Below, in pieces: positions 54,722 through 63,832 of a stretch of 64,000 nucleotides of DNA. Below the pieces are notes generated by a model. That model did not search any database. It was not told where the DNA came from and saw only the letters and a list, made by a program, of their open reading frames with translations. The stretch is taken from NCBI GenBank assembly GCA_020796225.1, contig CM036762.1, forward strand, positions 56,073,740-56,137,739, read 5' to 3'. The stretch comes from Arion vulgaris. Its lineage: Eukaryota; Mollusca; Gastropoda; Stylommatophora; Arionidae. The position numbers and the translations under genes are program-made. How positions within the stretch are numbered: the first letter of the stretch is position 1; every line of letters starts with the position of its first letter.

Positions 54722-55050
54722 ATATAATATTTATATTTTAGCGCTATATATTCAACTTTCAAAGCTAATCAGTGTCAAGTTAAAAGTAGTAATTACGAAA
54801 AAATAATTTCTAAAATAAGTACACGTTAATTCTTTTTGGTTTGGTAGGACGGTTCTTACTGGCCCCAATGACCAGGGATGTATATTAATAAGGGGCGAAA
54901 TATGCTGAATTTCATATTTCAGGCTGTGTGTGATATTTTAGCGTTATATATCAACTTTCAAAGCTAATCAGTATTCTGTTGAAAGTAATAATTATGAACA
55001 AATAATGTCTAAAATAATAAGTACACGTTACTCAATATTTTGGTGGTGAC
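54722..55050 (+). repeat. Diverged ~120-bp direct duplication inside MITE remnants
   Basis: TTCAACTTTCAAAGCTAATC and TAAGTACACGTTA occur in the same order at about 54748-54830 and 54953-55030. Each copy is followed by a fragment resembling an M2 MITE end (ACTGGCCCCAATGACCAG; ACTGGCCTTCATGACGAGC). Confidence 0.65.
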
Positions 55051-55085
55051 GAGCCCACTGGCCTTCATGACGAGCGCCCCTGTAT

Positions 55086-55256
55086 ATATATATATATATA
55101 GGGCGGCTCGTCATTAAGCCAGTGGCCTGGCCCACCAATAATCGAAAGGGGGGAACTTCCCGGAATAGACAAATAATAGTAAATACTCCAAAACCATGAT
55201 TTTTTCCGAAAATTTGTGCTGGCCCCACCAAGAAAAACGACTACGAGCCGCCACTG
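55086..55256. mobile_element. hAT-type MITE 'M2' inserted in a TA microsatellite
   Basis: GGCGGCTCGTCATTAAGCCA at the left and GACTACGAGCCGCCACTG at the right are inverted termini of M2. TATATATATATATA lies on both sides, so the target duplication was probably TATATATA. Confidence 0.75.
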
Positions 55257-55430
55257 TATATATATATATATATACATTTAGTGTTCAGTTCCACGAGATC
55301 ATGTGTGTGTATGTGTGTGTGAATATTGCATGTGATTTACTTGTGATTGAATGTGTTTTTATGTGATCATGCATGTGTGCATGGGAATGATAAAGCGTGA
55401 ACATGCTTTATAATATGTATGTGATCAAGC

Positions 55431-55540
55431 TTGATAAAGGCCTATTGGTCGAAACGTATCTGTCTATTGTTATTGTTTTTGTACTTTGTAAAGCTAAAGT
55501 ACTTTGTTTTTACGTGTTTCGATAATAAAATATGTACGAA
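55431..55540 (+). mobile_element. Penelope-like element 3' tail
   Basis: TTGATAAAGGCCTATTGGTC, GAAACGTATCTGTCTATTGT, GTAAAGCTAAAGTACTTTG. Same tail as 51473-51585. Confidence 0.6.
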
Positions 55541-55799
55541 ATAAAACAATTGGATTGAGACTTAAACAGCTCAAGTATAGTCAATAGTTCTCAGTTGTTC
55601 GATCTACATCCTTCACTCGCTAAACTACTTATTCAGGACATGTATATGATTTGCAAATTAGAGCGTGAGCTCGTTGTGCCATTTAAGCGCGTACAGATCG
55701 TAGCCAGCAGATCTAGTTTCTGAGTGCTTTTTATTCGAGTTCGTCTTCCTTAGTGTCGGATCCAAATTCAAAACTAACCTAGGGGACTCCACCTTTCTA

Positions 55800-57200
55800 G
55801 GCAAATCCCGTTTGCATTTGACCTCACATCAAAGTGTCCTGATCTACATCCCTGGAAGGTGGGGCTTGGCTTTGATGCTCTACAGGTCATCTGCAGACTA
55901 CTAACTTTCACTTTTTCGCCATTCTTTTGGATCTTTGCGGCCCTCTTCCAGCGAAAAATAGTATTTAAATGTGGCAGCTGGGCGTCATGACCAACAAAAA
56001 TCCACCCTGGCTTACCACAAGGGTCACCATTATTTTCAGTGTTGTTCAATGCCTATACTGTGAGAATCACAGAAGAGCAGATCACGGGTAGAGGAAGGAC
56101 AATGTCATATGCAGATGATGTGTTAAGAAAGAATACAGAACGAGGCGATGAGCATTATACTTGGGTGCACTAAAGACACGTCGTGCAGGGCGATGCGCTA
56201 TCTCCTACTATGGAATATAGAACACTCATGAGCCGTGCACGAGCATACCTTCGAGTCAATGCTAACACACATGCATCCTCTGCACATGGAAATAAAGAGA
56301 CAAAAAGGAAATTGGTTATAAGAAGGAAAATCTTGGATGGGTCAGGCCGAGGACTGTATTGAACATGTGTGTACACTTGAAGACATGGATCCCAGTGCCA
56401 GCAGGAATCAATACATCATTTTCGGTATGCATCAAACTTGATGAAGAAATCAGACAAACCAACCCACTTGTCGTGGAGGCAGCAGTTCAGGGATTAATTT
56501 CTGAGAACGCATCTTGATGTAATCATTTATACAGATGGTTTGGTGATTCGTCTTGTGCGGAGCTCGTGGGCTTTCACTGCTCAGGTCGGAGGGATGTTGT
56601 GAAGGAAGAAAGTGGTGGTTTTGCCGTGACTACGAGCAGTCTCAGTATGGAAATCATGACGATTACTAAAGCGATGGTTTGGCTGGAATCACAGACTTTT
56701 ATCCATGTATGTTTTCTCAGTGACTCAATGAGTATGCTCAGGAAGATTGAAACAGGATGGCCTAGGAGACATTGAATGGAGTCGCTGGGAAGGTCTACGC
56801 TGACAAAGATCAGTTTTATTTTTGTTCAAAGGCATGCAGGTGTGAGGGGGAATGAACGTGCAGATAGGCTTGCAGGTATGGCTGCTGTACAAAGCGGGCG
56901 AGCAATGGACAAGGCTGATATTATAAATTCCCTAAGGGAGAGAGGACGTGTACATGATTCAAGTAATAGTGGTGAATCTACAACACTAATCAGACTGCAA
57001 GAACTCAAAGTCAAGTGTGGTGTAGCTCGACAAGAACGCTATGCTGACAGACAAAGAAGAATAGTAAACCAACAAAGAACCGGTGTCGTTAGTCGCCACT
57101 CGCTGAAGGACATACTAAGGGAGAGATCGGAGCACTTATGGACTAATTGGTTCGACATGCAGTGATGGTGATCCGACGACTAAACTAAACTTTTTCGCCA
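55800..57200 (+). mobile_element. I-type LINE fragment: RT core and RNase H, in intron 2
   Basis: Seen on +: GLPQGSPLFSVLFNAYTVRI and GRGRTMSYADDVL (RT motifs, catalytic YADD) after a stop; then DVIIYTDG (first RNase H Asp), SMEIMTITKAMVWLESQTFI (Glu), CFLSDSMSMLRKIE (second Asp) and VQRHAGVRGNERADRLAGMA (the HxGxxGNExAD signature). RNase H after RT marks the I/Nimb/R1-like LINE group. The last part (RQERYADRQRRIVNQQRTGV) is repeated at 57600-57750. Broken by shifts and stops; 5' end missing. Confidence 0.85.
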
Positions 57201-57462
57201 TATCTAAAGAAAGACTAGCAGTCTTAACCCCAAAGGATGCAGTTCCAGACACAGAACACACCTTGTATACCAGCGTCAAGACAAACTCTATGGCGTGGCT
57301 GACAATCTGATGCAGACGGCGACTTTATTAGAGAATCCAAAATCACAATCTAGTGAGAACGCAGTAGAAGAAGTACACCACTTCAAGTTAACTATGTGAT
57401 ACTTTTCTTTAAAAACTTATTATTTTAAGAAACTAAATATTTTTATTGTTATAACTCTACAG

Positions 57463-57534
57463 AGATCTTGAAGACAATTTAGTACGTTCTATAGACAAGA
57501 AGGCATTCAGAAATCTGTACAGATTGGAACGTCT
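57463..57534 (+). CDS. LRR protein, exon 3 (LRR, 72 nt)
   Basis: Acceptor ATAACTCTACAG, donor GTAAGC. 72 nt, phase 2 on both sides. Reads IDLEDNLVRSIDKKAFRNLY then RLER: a standard extracellular LRR. The N.v.SID.KAF wording resembles the third repeat of peroxidasin, so one repeat (the usual second) may be lost or unrecognised in the 7.2-kb intron before it. Sits between two copies of a LINE 3' end. Confidence 0.85.
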
Positions 57535-57599
57535 GTAAGCAAAATAAGTTCTAATTTTTCTGTTAAATTTTACAATGCTTTGCCAGATAATAACTCGAT

Positions 57600-57750
57600 T
57601 CTGGTGCTCAAATAAAAAAGAATAGTAAATCCACAAAGAACTTGTGTTGTTAGTCGCCACACGTCAGTAGACATCATGAGGAAGAGATTGGAACACTTAT
57701 GATCTAGTTGGTTAAATATGAAGTGATATTATGGTTTGCCCACTATACTA
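57600..57750 (+). mobile_element. I-type LINE 3' end, second copy
   Basis: GAATAGTAAATCCACAAAGA, TTGTTAGTCGCCACACGTCA and GAACACTTATGATCTAGTTG match 57055-57150. Confidence 0.75.
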
Positions 57751-57794
57751 AACTAATCTTGCATTGTTTTGATGCTGAAAGTGCATTAATTAAA

Positions 57795-58195
57795 TATAAT
57801 TATCGGAAAACGAAGCACATATTAAATGGATGTTTACTTGGAATAGAGGGACTGAGATGGTATGATAAGATTACGAACGAGAAACTCAGAGAAAGAACTG
57901 AGCAGATACCAGTGGAGAAAGATCAGGAAGAGACGCTTGGCGATGGATAGAACACACATTGTGAAGACCGACCGGAAGCATTGCAAGACAGGCACTGTTT
58001 TGAAACTCGCAGGCAAAGAGCAGTAGGGGAAGGCTTAGACATTCCTGGAGAAGAGAGCCGGAGACTGATATTAAAAGAATGAGTAAAAGATAGACAAAAT
58101 TGGAAGGGATGACAAGAGAGAGGAAGAGCTGAAAGAAGATTTGTTGAAGACCTGTGCTCTGTTGGGAGTTGAAAGGTGAAGAAGAAGAAGAAGAA
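57795..58195 (+). mobile_element. LINE ORF2 tail, intron 3
   Basis: + frames: GLRWYDKITNEKLRERTEQI, then RDAWRWIEHTL, IARQALF, RGRPRHSWRRE and TDIKRMSKR: the RWxWIGHTLR...RGRPRxTWRRxxExD tail. Ends in GAAGAAGAAGAAGAAG. Decayed by stops. Confidence 0.7.
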
Positions 58196-58424
58196 ACAAA
58201 TGTTAAATAATGAATGTGAAACTCTCGAGATACATTATTGCGTACAATTCCGGGTAAGTTGGAGCTTTAGAGAATTCTACCATCCAAACTTGATGTCTTG
58301 TGGCTAGTGATGTAAAGTCGTTCAGGGACATAAACATCAAAAGATTCAATAACTTTCTCTACTAAAGAGAGATAAAGGAAATGAAAAGAAAACAAACAAA
58401 ACCTTACAAAAAATGAATTTAGAT

Positions 58425-59735
58425 AGTTATGTTAATAATTGTTTAGTTAATTATGTTAATAGTTGTTTAGTTATGTTTATAGTTGTTTAGTTAATTATGT
58501 TAATAGTTGTTTAGTTAATTATGTTAATAGTTGTTTAGTTAATTATATTAATAATTGTTTAGTTAATTATGTTAATAGTTGTTTAGTTAGTTATGTTAAT
58601 AGTTGTTTAGTTAATTATGTTAATAGTTGTTTAGTTAATTATGTTAATAATTGTTTAGTTAATTATGTTAATAATTGTTTAGTTAATTATGTTAATAGTT
58701 GTTTAGTTAATTATGTTAATAATTGTTTAGTTAATTATGTTAATAGTTGTTTAGTTAATTATGTTAATAATTGTTTAGTTAATTATGTTAATAGTTTGTT
58801 TAAGTTAATTGTGTTAATAGTTGTTTAGTTAATTATGTTAATAGTTGTTTAGTTAGTTATGTTAATAGTTGTTTAGTTAATTATGTTAATAGTTGTTTAG
58901 TTAGTTATGTTTATAGTTGTTAGTTATGTTAATAGTTGTTTAGTTAGTTATGTTATATGTTTAGTTAGTTATGTTTATAGTTGTTTAGTTAGTTATGTTT
59001 ATAGTTGTTTAGTTAATTATGTTAATAGTTGTTTAGTTAGTTATGTTTATAGTTGTTTAGTTAATTATGTTAATAGTTGTTTAGTTAGTTATGTTTATAG
59101 TTGTTTAGTTAGTATGTAAATAGTAGTTTAGTTAGTTATGTTTATAGTTGTTTAGTTAGTTATGTTTATAGTTGTTTAGTTAGTTATGTTTATAGTTGTT
59201 TAGTTAATTATGTTAATAGTTGTTTAGTTAGTTATGTTTATAGTTGTTTAGTTAAGTTATGTTTAATAGTTGTTTAGTTAGTTATGTTTATAGTTGTTTA
59301 GTTAATTATGTTAATAGTTGTTTAGTTAGTTATGTTTATAGTTGTTTAGTTAGTTATGTTTATAGTTGTTTAGTTAGTTATGTTTATAGTTGTTTAGTTA
59401 TTGTTATAGTGTTTAGTTAGTTATGTTATATGTTTATTAGTATGTTTATAGTTTTTAGTTAATGTTAATAGTTGTTTAGTTATTATGTTATAGTTGTTTA
59501 GTTAGTTATGTTTATAGTTGTTTAGTTAGTTATGTTTATAGTTGTTTAGTTAATTATGTTAATAGTTGTTTAGTTAATTATGTTATGTTAGTTAATTATG
59601 TTATAGTTGTTTAGTTAGTTATGTTAAGTTGTAGTTAGTTTGTTTATAGTTGAGTTATTATGTTTATAGTTGTTTAGTTAATTATGTTAATAGTTGTTTA
59701 GTTAATTATGTTAATAGTTGTTTAACTAGTTATGT
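58425..59735 (+). repeat. 24-bp minisatellite, about 55 units, intron 3
   Basis: Unit: GTTAATAGTTGTTTAGTTAA TTAT, with a GTTTATAGTTGTTTAGTTAG TTAT variant prevailing in the second half. The NSCLVNYV reading frame is due to the 24-bp period. Ends about 140 bp before exon 4. Confidence 0.95.
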
Positions 59736-59879
59736 CAGAGTACTATGAGATCAGTTGAATGATCAATTAATATCATATATCACCAGAGTGTAAGATCACA
59801 AGAGAATCATGCGCAAGTTAGTTGAATGTGAACTATAAAGTGGTCTGTTATAATTTGCTATGTATTTGTATTTTTTCAG

Positions 59880-59957
59880 GAATCTGGACGGAAACCTGCT
59901 TAAAAGCCTTGATCCTTCTGGGCAAACTTTTCAACATTTGTCATCATTGCTGTTATT
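59880..59957 (+). CDS. LRR protein, exon 4 (LRR, 78 nt)
   Basis: Acceptor GTATTTTTTCAG, donor GTAAGT. 78 nt, two codons longer than the typical 72. Reads LNLDGNLLKSLDPSGQTFQH, then LSSLLLL. The SLDP...TFQHL core is the closest match to peroxidasin (its fourth repeat has ...LDP.SFQHL...), with SGQ partly inserted. Phase 2 at both ends keeps the frame. Confidence 0.85.
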
Positions 59958-59959
59958 GT

Positions 59960-60580
59960 AAGTTTAATTTAACGTTATCCATTCCAGCCCCCTCCCCGCT
60001 CAGCTTTACTGTCATCTGTCCATAATTCTGATGGCACATAATTCGTATGTCATCAACAAGATACAGATACTGGAGTGCTTGTTTAGCATGATGTTTACAG
60101 ATTAGGCACTACAGCAACAATAGACCATGGGATTCAGGATTAATACCTGCCGGCATGATCTAACATCCTACAGCACAGACATAGAAAATTGGAAACTGTT
60201 GTCGAAAGATAGACAGCCATGGTAAGCGGCAATGAGGGATGGCTAACAAAAATTAATACCATCACACATGGAAACAAAAGAGAGTGCATAGGACAGAGAA
60301 ACCATCATGTGTATCAGCTCAAATTATGTTTCATTTGTAGCATCCCGGGCAAGGATTGACAGTCCAAATTAAGCCATTACAGCCACAATAGACGATAAGA
60401 TTCAGCGCAGAACAAACTATGTGATGCAAAACCTATTGTCTCCTGAGACAAAGAGGTCAATGATGATATTCTCAGTTAAAAAAAATCAATAATAACTCAA
60501 ATAAAGTGGCAGGAAAAAATTATTTTTAGAAGAAAAAGGAACACATATAAAACACATTTATGACAGTAGCGATTTGTAAA
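59960..60580. other. Intron 4: two related segments, not identified
   Basis: GATTAGGCACTACAGCAACA ATAGACCATGGGATTCAG (60100) and AATTAAGCCATTACAGCCAC AATAGACGATAAGATTCAG (60370) are related, about 270 bp apart. No coding seen. Confidence 0.4.
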
Positions 60581-60584
60581 TTGC

Positions 60585-60790
60585 ACATCCTTTACAGGAC
60601 TTTGCGAATCAACCCCAGCTTTTTTAAACGCTGTTTGTGATTTTTCTAGGCATTATTACGTTCAGTAATTTGCCATTGCTTTCTGAACTGGTGGTGCCAT
60701 CGTCTTTTTGTAAAAATCCATGCGAAACAATTTGCAACCAATTGTCCGCAGTGTGATTCGAACTCAAAACGTCGGGCTTAATAGACCACA
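60585..60790 (-). mobile_element. SINE-E2 copy, reverse
   Basis: CCTTTACAGGACTTTGCGAA, TTGCCATTGCTTTCTGAACT and TGTGATTCGAACTCAAAACG (B box reversed) mirror 43933-44175. Confidence 0.75.
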
Positions 60791-60959
60791 GTAGAGAATA
60801 GAGGACAAAAATAAGCATAGGAAAACGATTTTGAAAGATCTGGTTGAACATGATCAGAATGATGGGGAAAAAAAAACTCCAGTTATGAATTAATTGAAAT
60901 GCTAAAGAAAGGGTTGTAAAATGAATTGTTCATCGGTGCTGTTAGACATGAACGATAAT

Positions 60960-61990
60960 GAGTTGATTGATTGATTTGACCATTTCTGGTAAGTAACCAT
61001 ATGTACTCCGATCTCTTTCTTACAAAGGAAGATCTCATCAGCAGTGCATGAACTCCATAGCACCGACGAGGGTCCCCAGTATAATTTAGAAGATGGTGAA
61101 AATATTTCTGTATTAATTACAAAAATTTTCTAATGAATTTCGCATTTACTGTGGTTTCCAGCCTGTTCTTTTTAAAAAAATTGCCAATGGTTAATTTACG
61201 GGCTCAATTTTAGCACGGGACCTATGTTTTATCATTCGTCTCCGATAAGACTAGGAACTCGATCTCACCTACACTGAGATCAGGTATCTCTGGAAAAATA
61301 TCCTGATGGATATCTCTATGAGTGAGTGAACCGAGTGAGTGAACCGAGGGAGTGAACCGAGTGAGTGAACCGAGTGAGTGAACCGAGTGAGTGAACCGAG
61401 TGAGTGAACCAAGTGAGTGAGTGAACTGAGGAGTGAACCGAGTGAGTGAACCGAGTGAGGAACCTGAGTGAGTGAACTGAGTGAGTGAACTGAATGAGGA
61501 ACTGAGTGAGTGAACTGAGTGAGTGAACCGAGTGAGTGAACAGTGAATGAACGGTGAGTGAACCGAGGAGAACCGAGGAGTGAACTGAGTGAGGAACCTG
61601 AGTGAGGAACTCGAGTGAATGAACCGAGGAGTGAACCGGAGTGAGTGAACCGAGTGAGTGAACCGAGTGAGTGAACCGAGTGAGTGAACGAGTGAGTGAA
61701 CCGAAGTGAGTGAACTGAGTGAGTGAACTGAGTGAGGAACTGAGTGAGTGAACTGAGTGAGGAACTGAGTGAGTGAACGAGTGAGTGAACCAAGTGAGTG
61801 AGGAACCGAGTGAGTGAACCGAGTGAGTGAACTGAGTGAGGAACCGATGAGTGAACTGAGTGAGTGAACTGAGTGAGTGAACTGAGTGAGTGAACCGAAT
61901 GAGTGAACCGAGTGAGTGAACCGAGTGAGTGAACCGAGTGAGTGAACCGAGTACCTTTGGAATGATAGGTGAGCACCAAACCTCGACATC
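60960..61990 (+). mobile_element. SINE-C copy with an internal 13-bp array
   Basis: Left part: AACCATATGTACTCCGATCT, GCAGTGCATGAACTCCATAG, TACACTGAGATCAGGTATCT. Right part after the array: GTACCTTTGGAATGATAGGT, GAGCACCAAACCTCGACATC, ACAGAGGCC. In the uninterrupted copy at 24478 these parts are joined by GATGGAGCGAACGTG, the apparent seed of the array. Confidence 0.75.
61313..61952 (+). repeat. 13-bp minisatellite (GAGTGAACCGAGT), about 48 units
   Basis: Perfect GAGTGAACCGAGT units at both ends; CTGAG, CCAAG and truncated forms in the middle. Long SLTRFTHSVH-type frames occur in all three minus frames because 13 is not a multiple of three; these are not genes. Confidence 0.95.
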
Positions 61991-62369
61991 ACAGAGGCCA
62001 TAATGATAAATTGATTTCATGCAGTCTTTGAATACGTAGGGCCCAAACTCAGAGCTTCATTGAAACCTTTATCAGAGTTAAGCATGACCTTTCAATATGA
62101 CCATTTAGGTCAGCACTAAAAACCATAAATAATTTATAACAATTTTATATGTTTGATATATTTTATGTATGACTTGTATTTTCTTTTCACCCTTCGCCGG
62201 AAGCATAGGCCCACAACCAAGGCCCTCCAAGCCCGCCTATCCAAGGCCATCCTTTCCAGATCTCTCCAGTCTCTCCCCATTTCCTTGCCCTCCTTGTTGA
62301 GTCCTTCTTCTCCCTCGGTGGCGAGCTATGAATTTCCCTGGTTGTAATTTCTGTAGCAATCTATTATTT

Positions 62370-62490
62370 TTTATGGGGTGGTGTAGCTAATCCCACGCTC
62401 AACCTCCTTAGTCACCTCTTAAGACGTGGCAGGAAACAGTGGTTCTATTCTTTACACCCCAATTTGAGCCCCGGTAACCACTTAGGCATA
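62370..62490 (-). mobile_element. Modular SINE domain, reverse
   Basis: TTACACCCCAATTTGAGCCC, GTGGCAGGAAACAGTGGTTC and CTTAGTCACCTCTTAAGACG mirror the block at 21850-21925. Confidence 0.6.
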
Positions 62491-62579
62491 TGACTTTGTA
62501 TGCTTGATATAATTTATATGTGACTTATGTGACGCTCTCATTATTCAACATTCAAGTTATGTTTTGGTGTTTTTTCCAG

Positions 62580-62658
62580 GTCTTTACAAAACAATGAAAT
62601 CACTAGTATCAACAGTACTCCTTTTGACCACGATATCAAATAATAAGACATTTATAGT
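62580..62658 (+). CDS. LRR protein, exon 5 (LRR, 79 nt, frameshifted as assembled)
   Basis: Acceptor GTGTTTTTTCCAG, donor GTAAGT at 62659. Reads LSLQNNEITSINSTPFDHDI K and then stops (TAA 62641-62643). The length, 79 nt, is one base over 78, the length of exon 4. In the next frame the rest reads ISNNKTFIV, which completes the F-x-L-x-N-L-x-T-L-x-L consensus and enters exon 6 at the right phase, so a one-base insertion near the CACGATATC at 62629-62637 is likely, either real or an assembly error. The NNEIT resembles the fifth peroxidasin repeat. Confidence 0.7.
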
Positions 62659-63055
62659 GTAAGTTATTGTACATCTGTAATGTAAGTTATTGTACATCTG
62701 TAATGTATGTTATTGTACATCTGTAATGTAAGTTACATTACATCTGTAATGTAAGTTATTGCACATCTATAATGTAAGTTATTGTACATCTATAATGTAA
62801 GTTATTGTACATCTGTAATGTAAGTTATTGTACATCTATAATGTAAATATTGTACATCTGTAATGTAAGTTTTGTACAGTCTGTAATAGGTTATTGCTAC
62901 ATCTGATAATGTGTAATTTGTACATCTGTAATGTAGTTATTGTACATCTGTAATGTACTGTATGTACATCTGTAATGTAAGTTATTGTACATCTGTAATG
63001 TAAGTTATTGTACATCTGTAATGTAAGTTATTGTACATCTATAATGTAAGTATTT
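62653..63055 (+). repeat. 23-bp minisatellite, about 18 units, starting on a splice donor
   Basis: Unit: ATGTAAGTTATTGTACATCT GTA. First unit begins in the last bases of exon 5 (AGTGTAAGTTATTG), so the true donor is a member of the array and most other units contain TGTAAGT. Confidence 0.9.
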
Positions 63056-63525
63056 AATCTAGTCTTATTAACGTTTGTTTCTGTTTCCATTACTTGGTAT
63101 CTAGATAATCCATGTAACTACTGTCACCAATTTCAATGTTAAATCTTTGTGACTCTGCAACTTTGCAACTTCTCATCTATGCAACTATGCATCTGCAACT
63201 ATGTTTACAGTTAAATTCAAACAATTGTCCTTTCATGCATTATATTTTTTGCTTTTAATTATCTACCTCTTACCCATTGAAAGATAACAATTTTTAAGAT
63301 TATTCTTAGATTTAATGTGTTTTTTGTTTCCATAAATTAATTTAGACTTTCCTGTTGTTAAAAATATTTGTGAAAAATGTATGCATTGTATTTATACTTT
63401 CTTTTGGAATCAGTAATATCAATGCTGATTTAAAAAAAAAAACACATTATGAATCTCGATGTAAAGTAATAGAAAGGGATTTTGACTATTTAAAAATACA
63501 TTTTACTTTTATTATTCACCTACGT
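63056..63525. other. Intron 5, no element recognised
   Basis: AT-rich with short GCAACTATGCATCTGCAACT-type repeats near 63155-63205. The open run 63355-63558 has no recognisable domain. Confidence 0.35.
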
Positions 63526-63529
63526 GTTG

Positions 63530-63775
63530 TCTGGACTCACAAGGGGAGCAAAGAATAATAAAACTGAGACCTACAAGGCTTGTTGTAAGAGATGACTCAG
63601 GTAGGGGCCTAGGGAAGCTACTCTAGTAAAAAAAAACGTAGTAGAAGTCTGATGTGTACTTGTAGGTGCATAACTGGCACAACATACAATAGCTCTTAGG
63701 CTCAGATCACATACAAGTCACAAAGAGTAGTTTAACAAGTAGTCGATATGGAGAGTTTGAAGAAGAGGTAGAAGA
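63530..63775 (+). mobile_element. SINE-B copy, intron 5
   Basis: CTCACAAGGGGAGCAAAGAA, GACCTACAAGGCTTGTTGTA, CACAACATACAATAGCTCTT, TAGTCGATATGGAGAGTTTG, tail GAAGAAGAGG. Good copy; ends 57 bp before exon 6. Confidence 0.75.
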
Positions 63776-63832
63776 CTATAGTTTTTTTTAAAGACAAAAT
63801 TGTGATCAACAGTCTGTTGTATCTTCATATAG

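Noticed and set aside
55774..56049. Minus-strand 91-codon frame
   Set aside because: It is the shadow of the LINE RT segment (PQGSP...YADD) encoded on the + strand.
61222..62020. Three overlapping minus-strand frames of 234-259 codons rich in SLTRFTHSVH
   Set aside because: All three frames being open at once is the signature of a 13-bp stop-free repeat, not of a gene.
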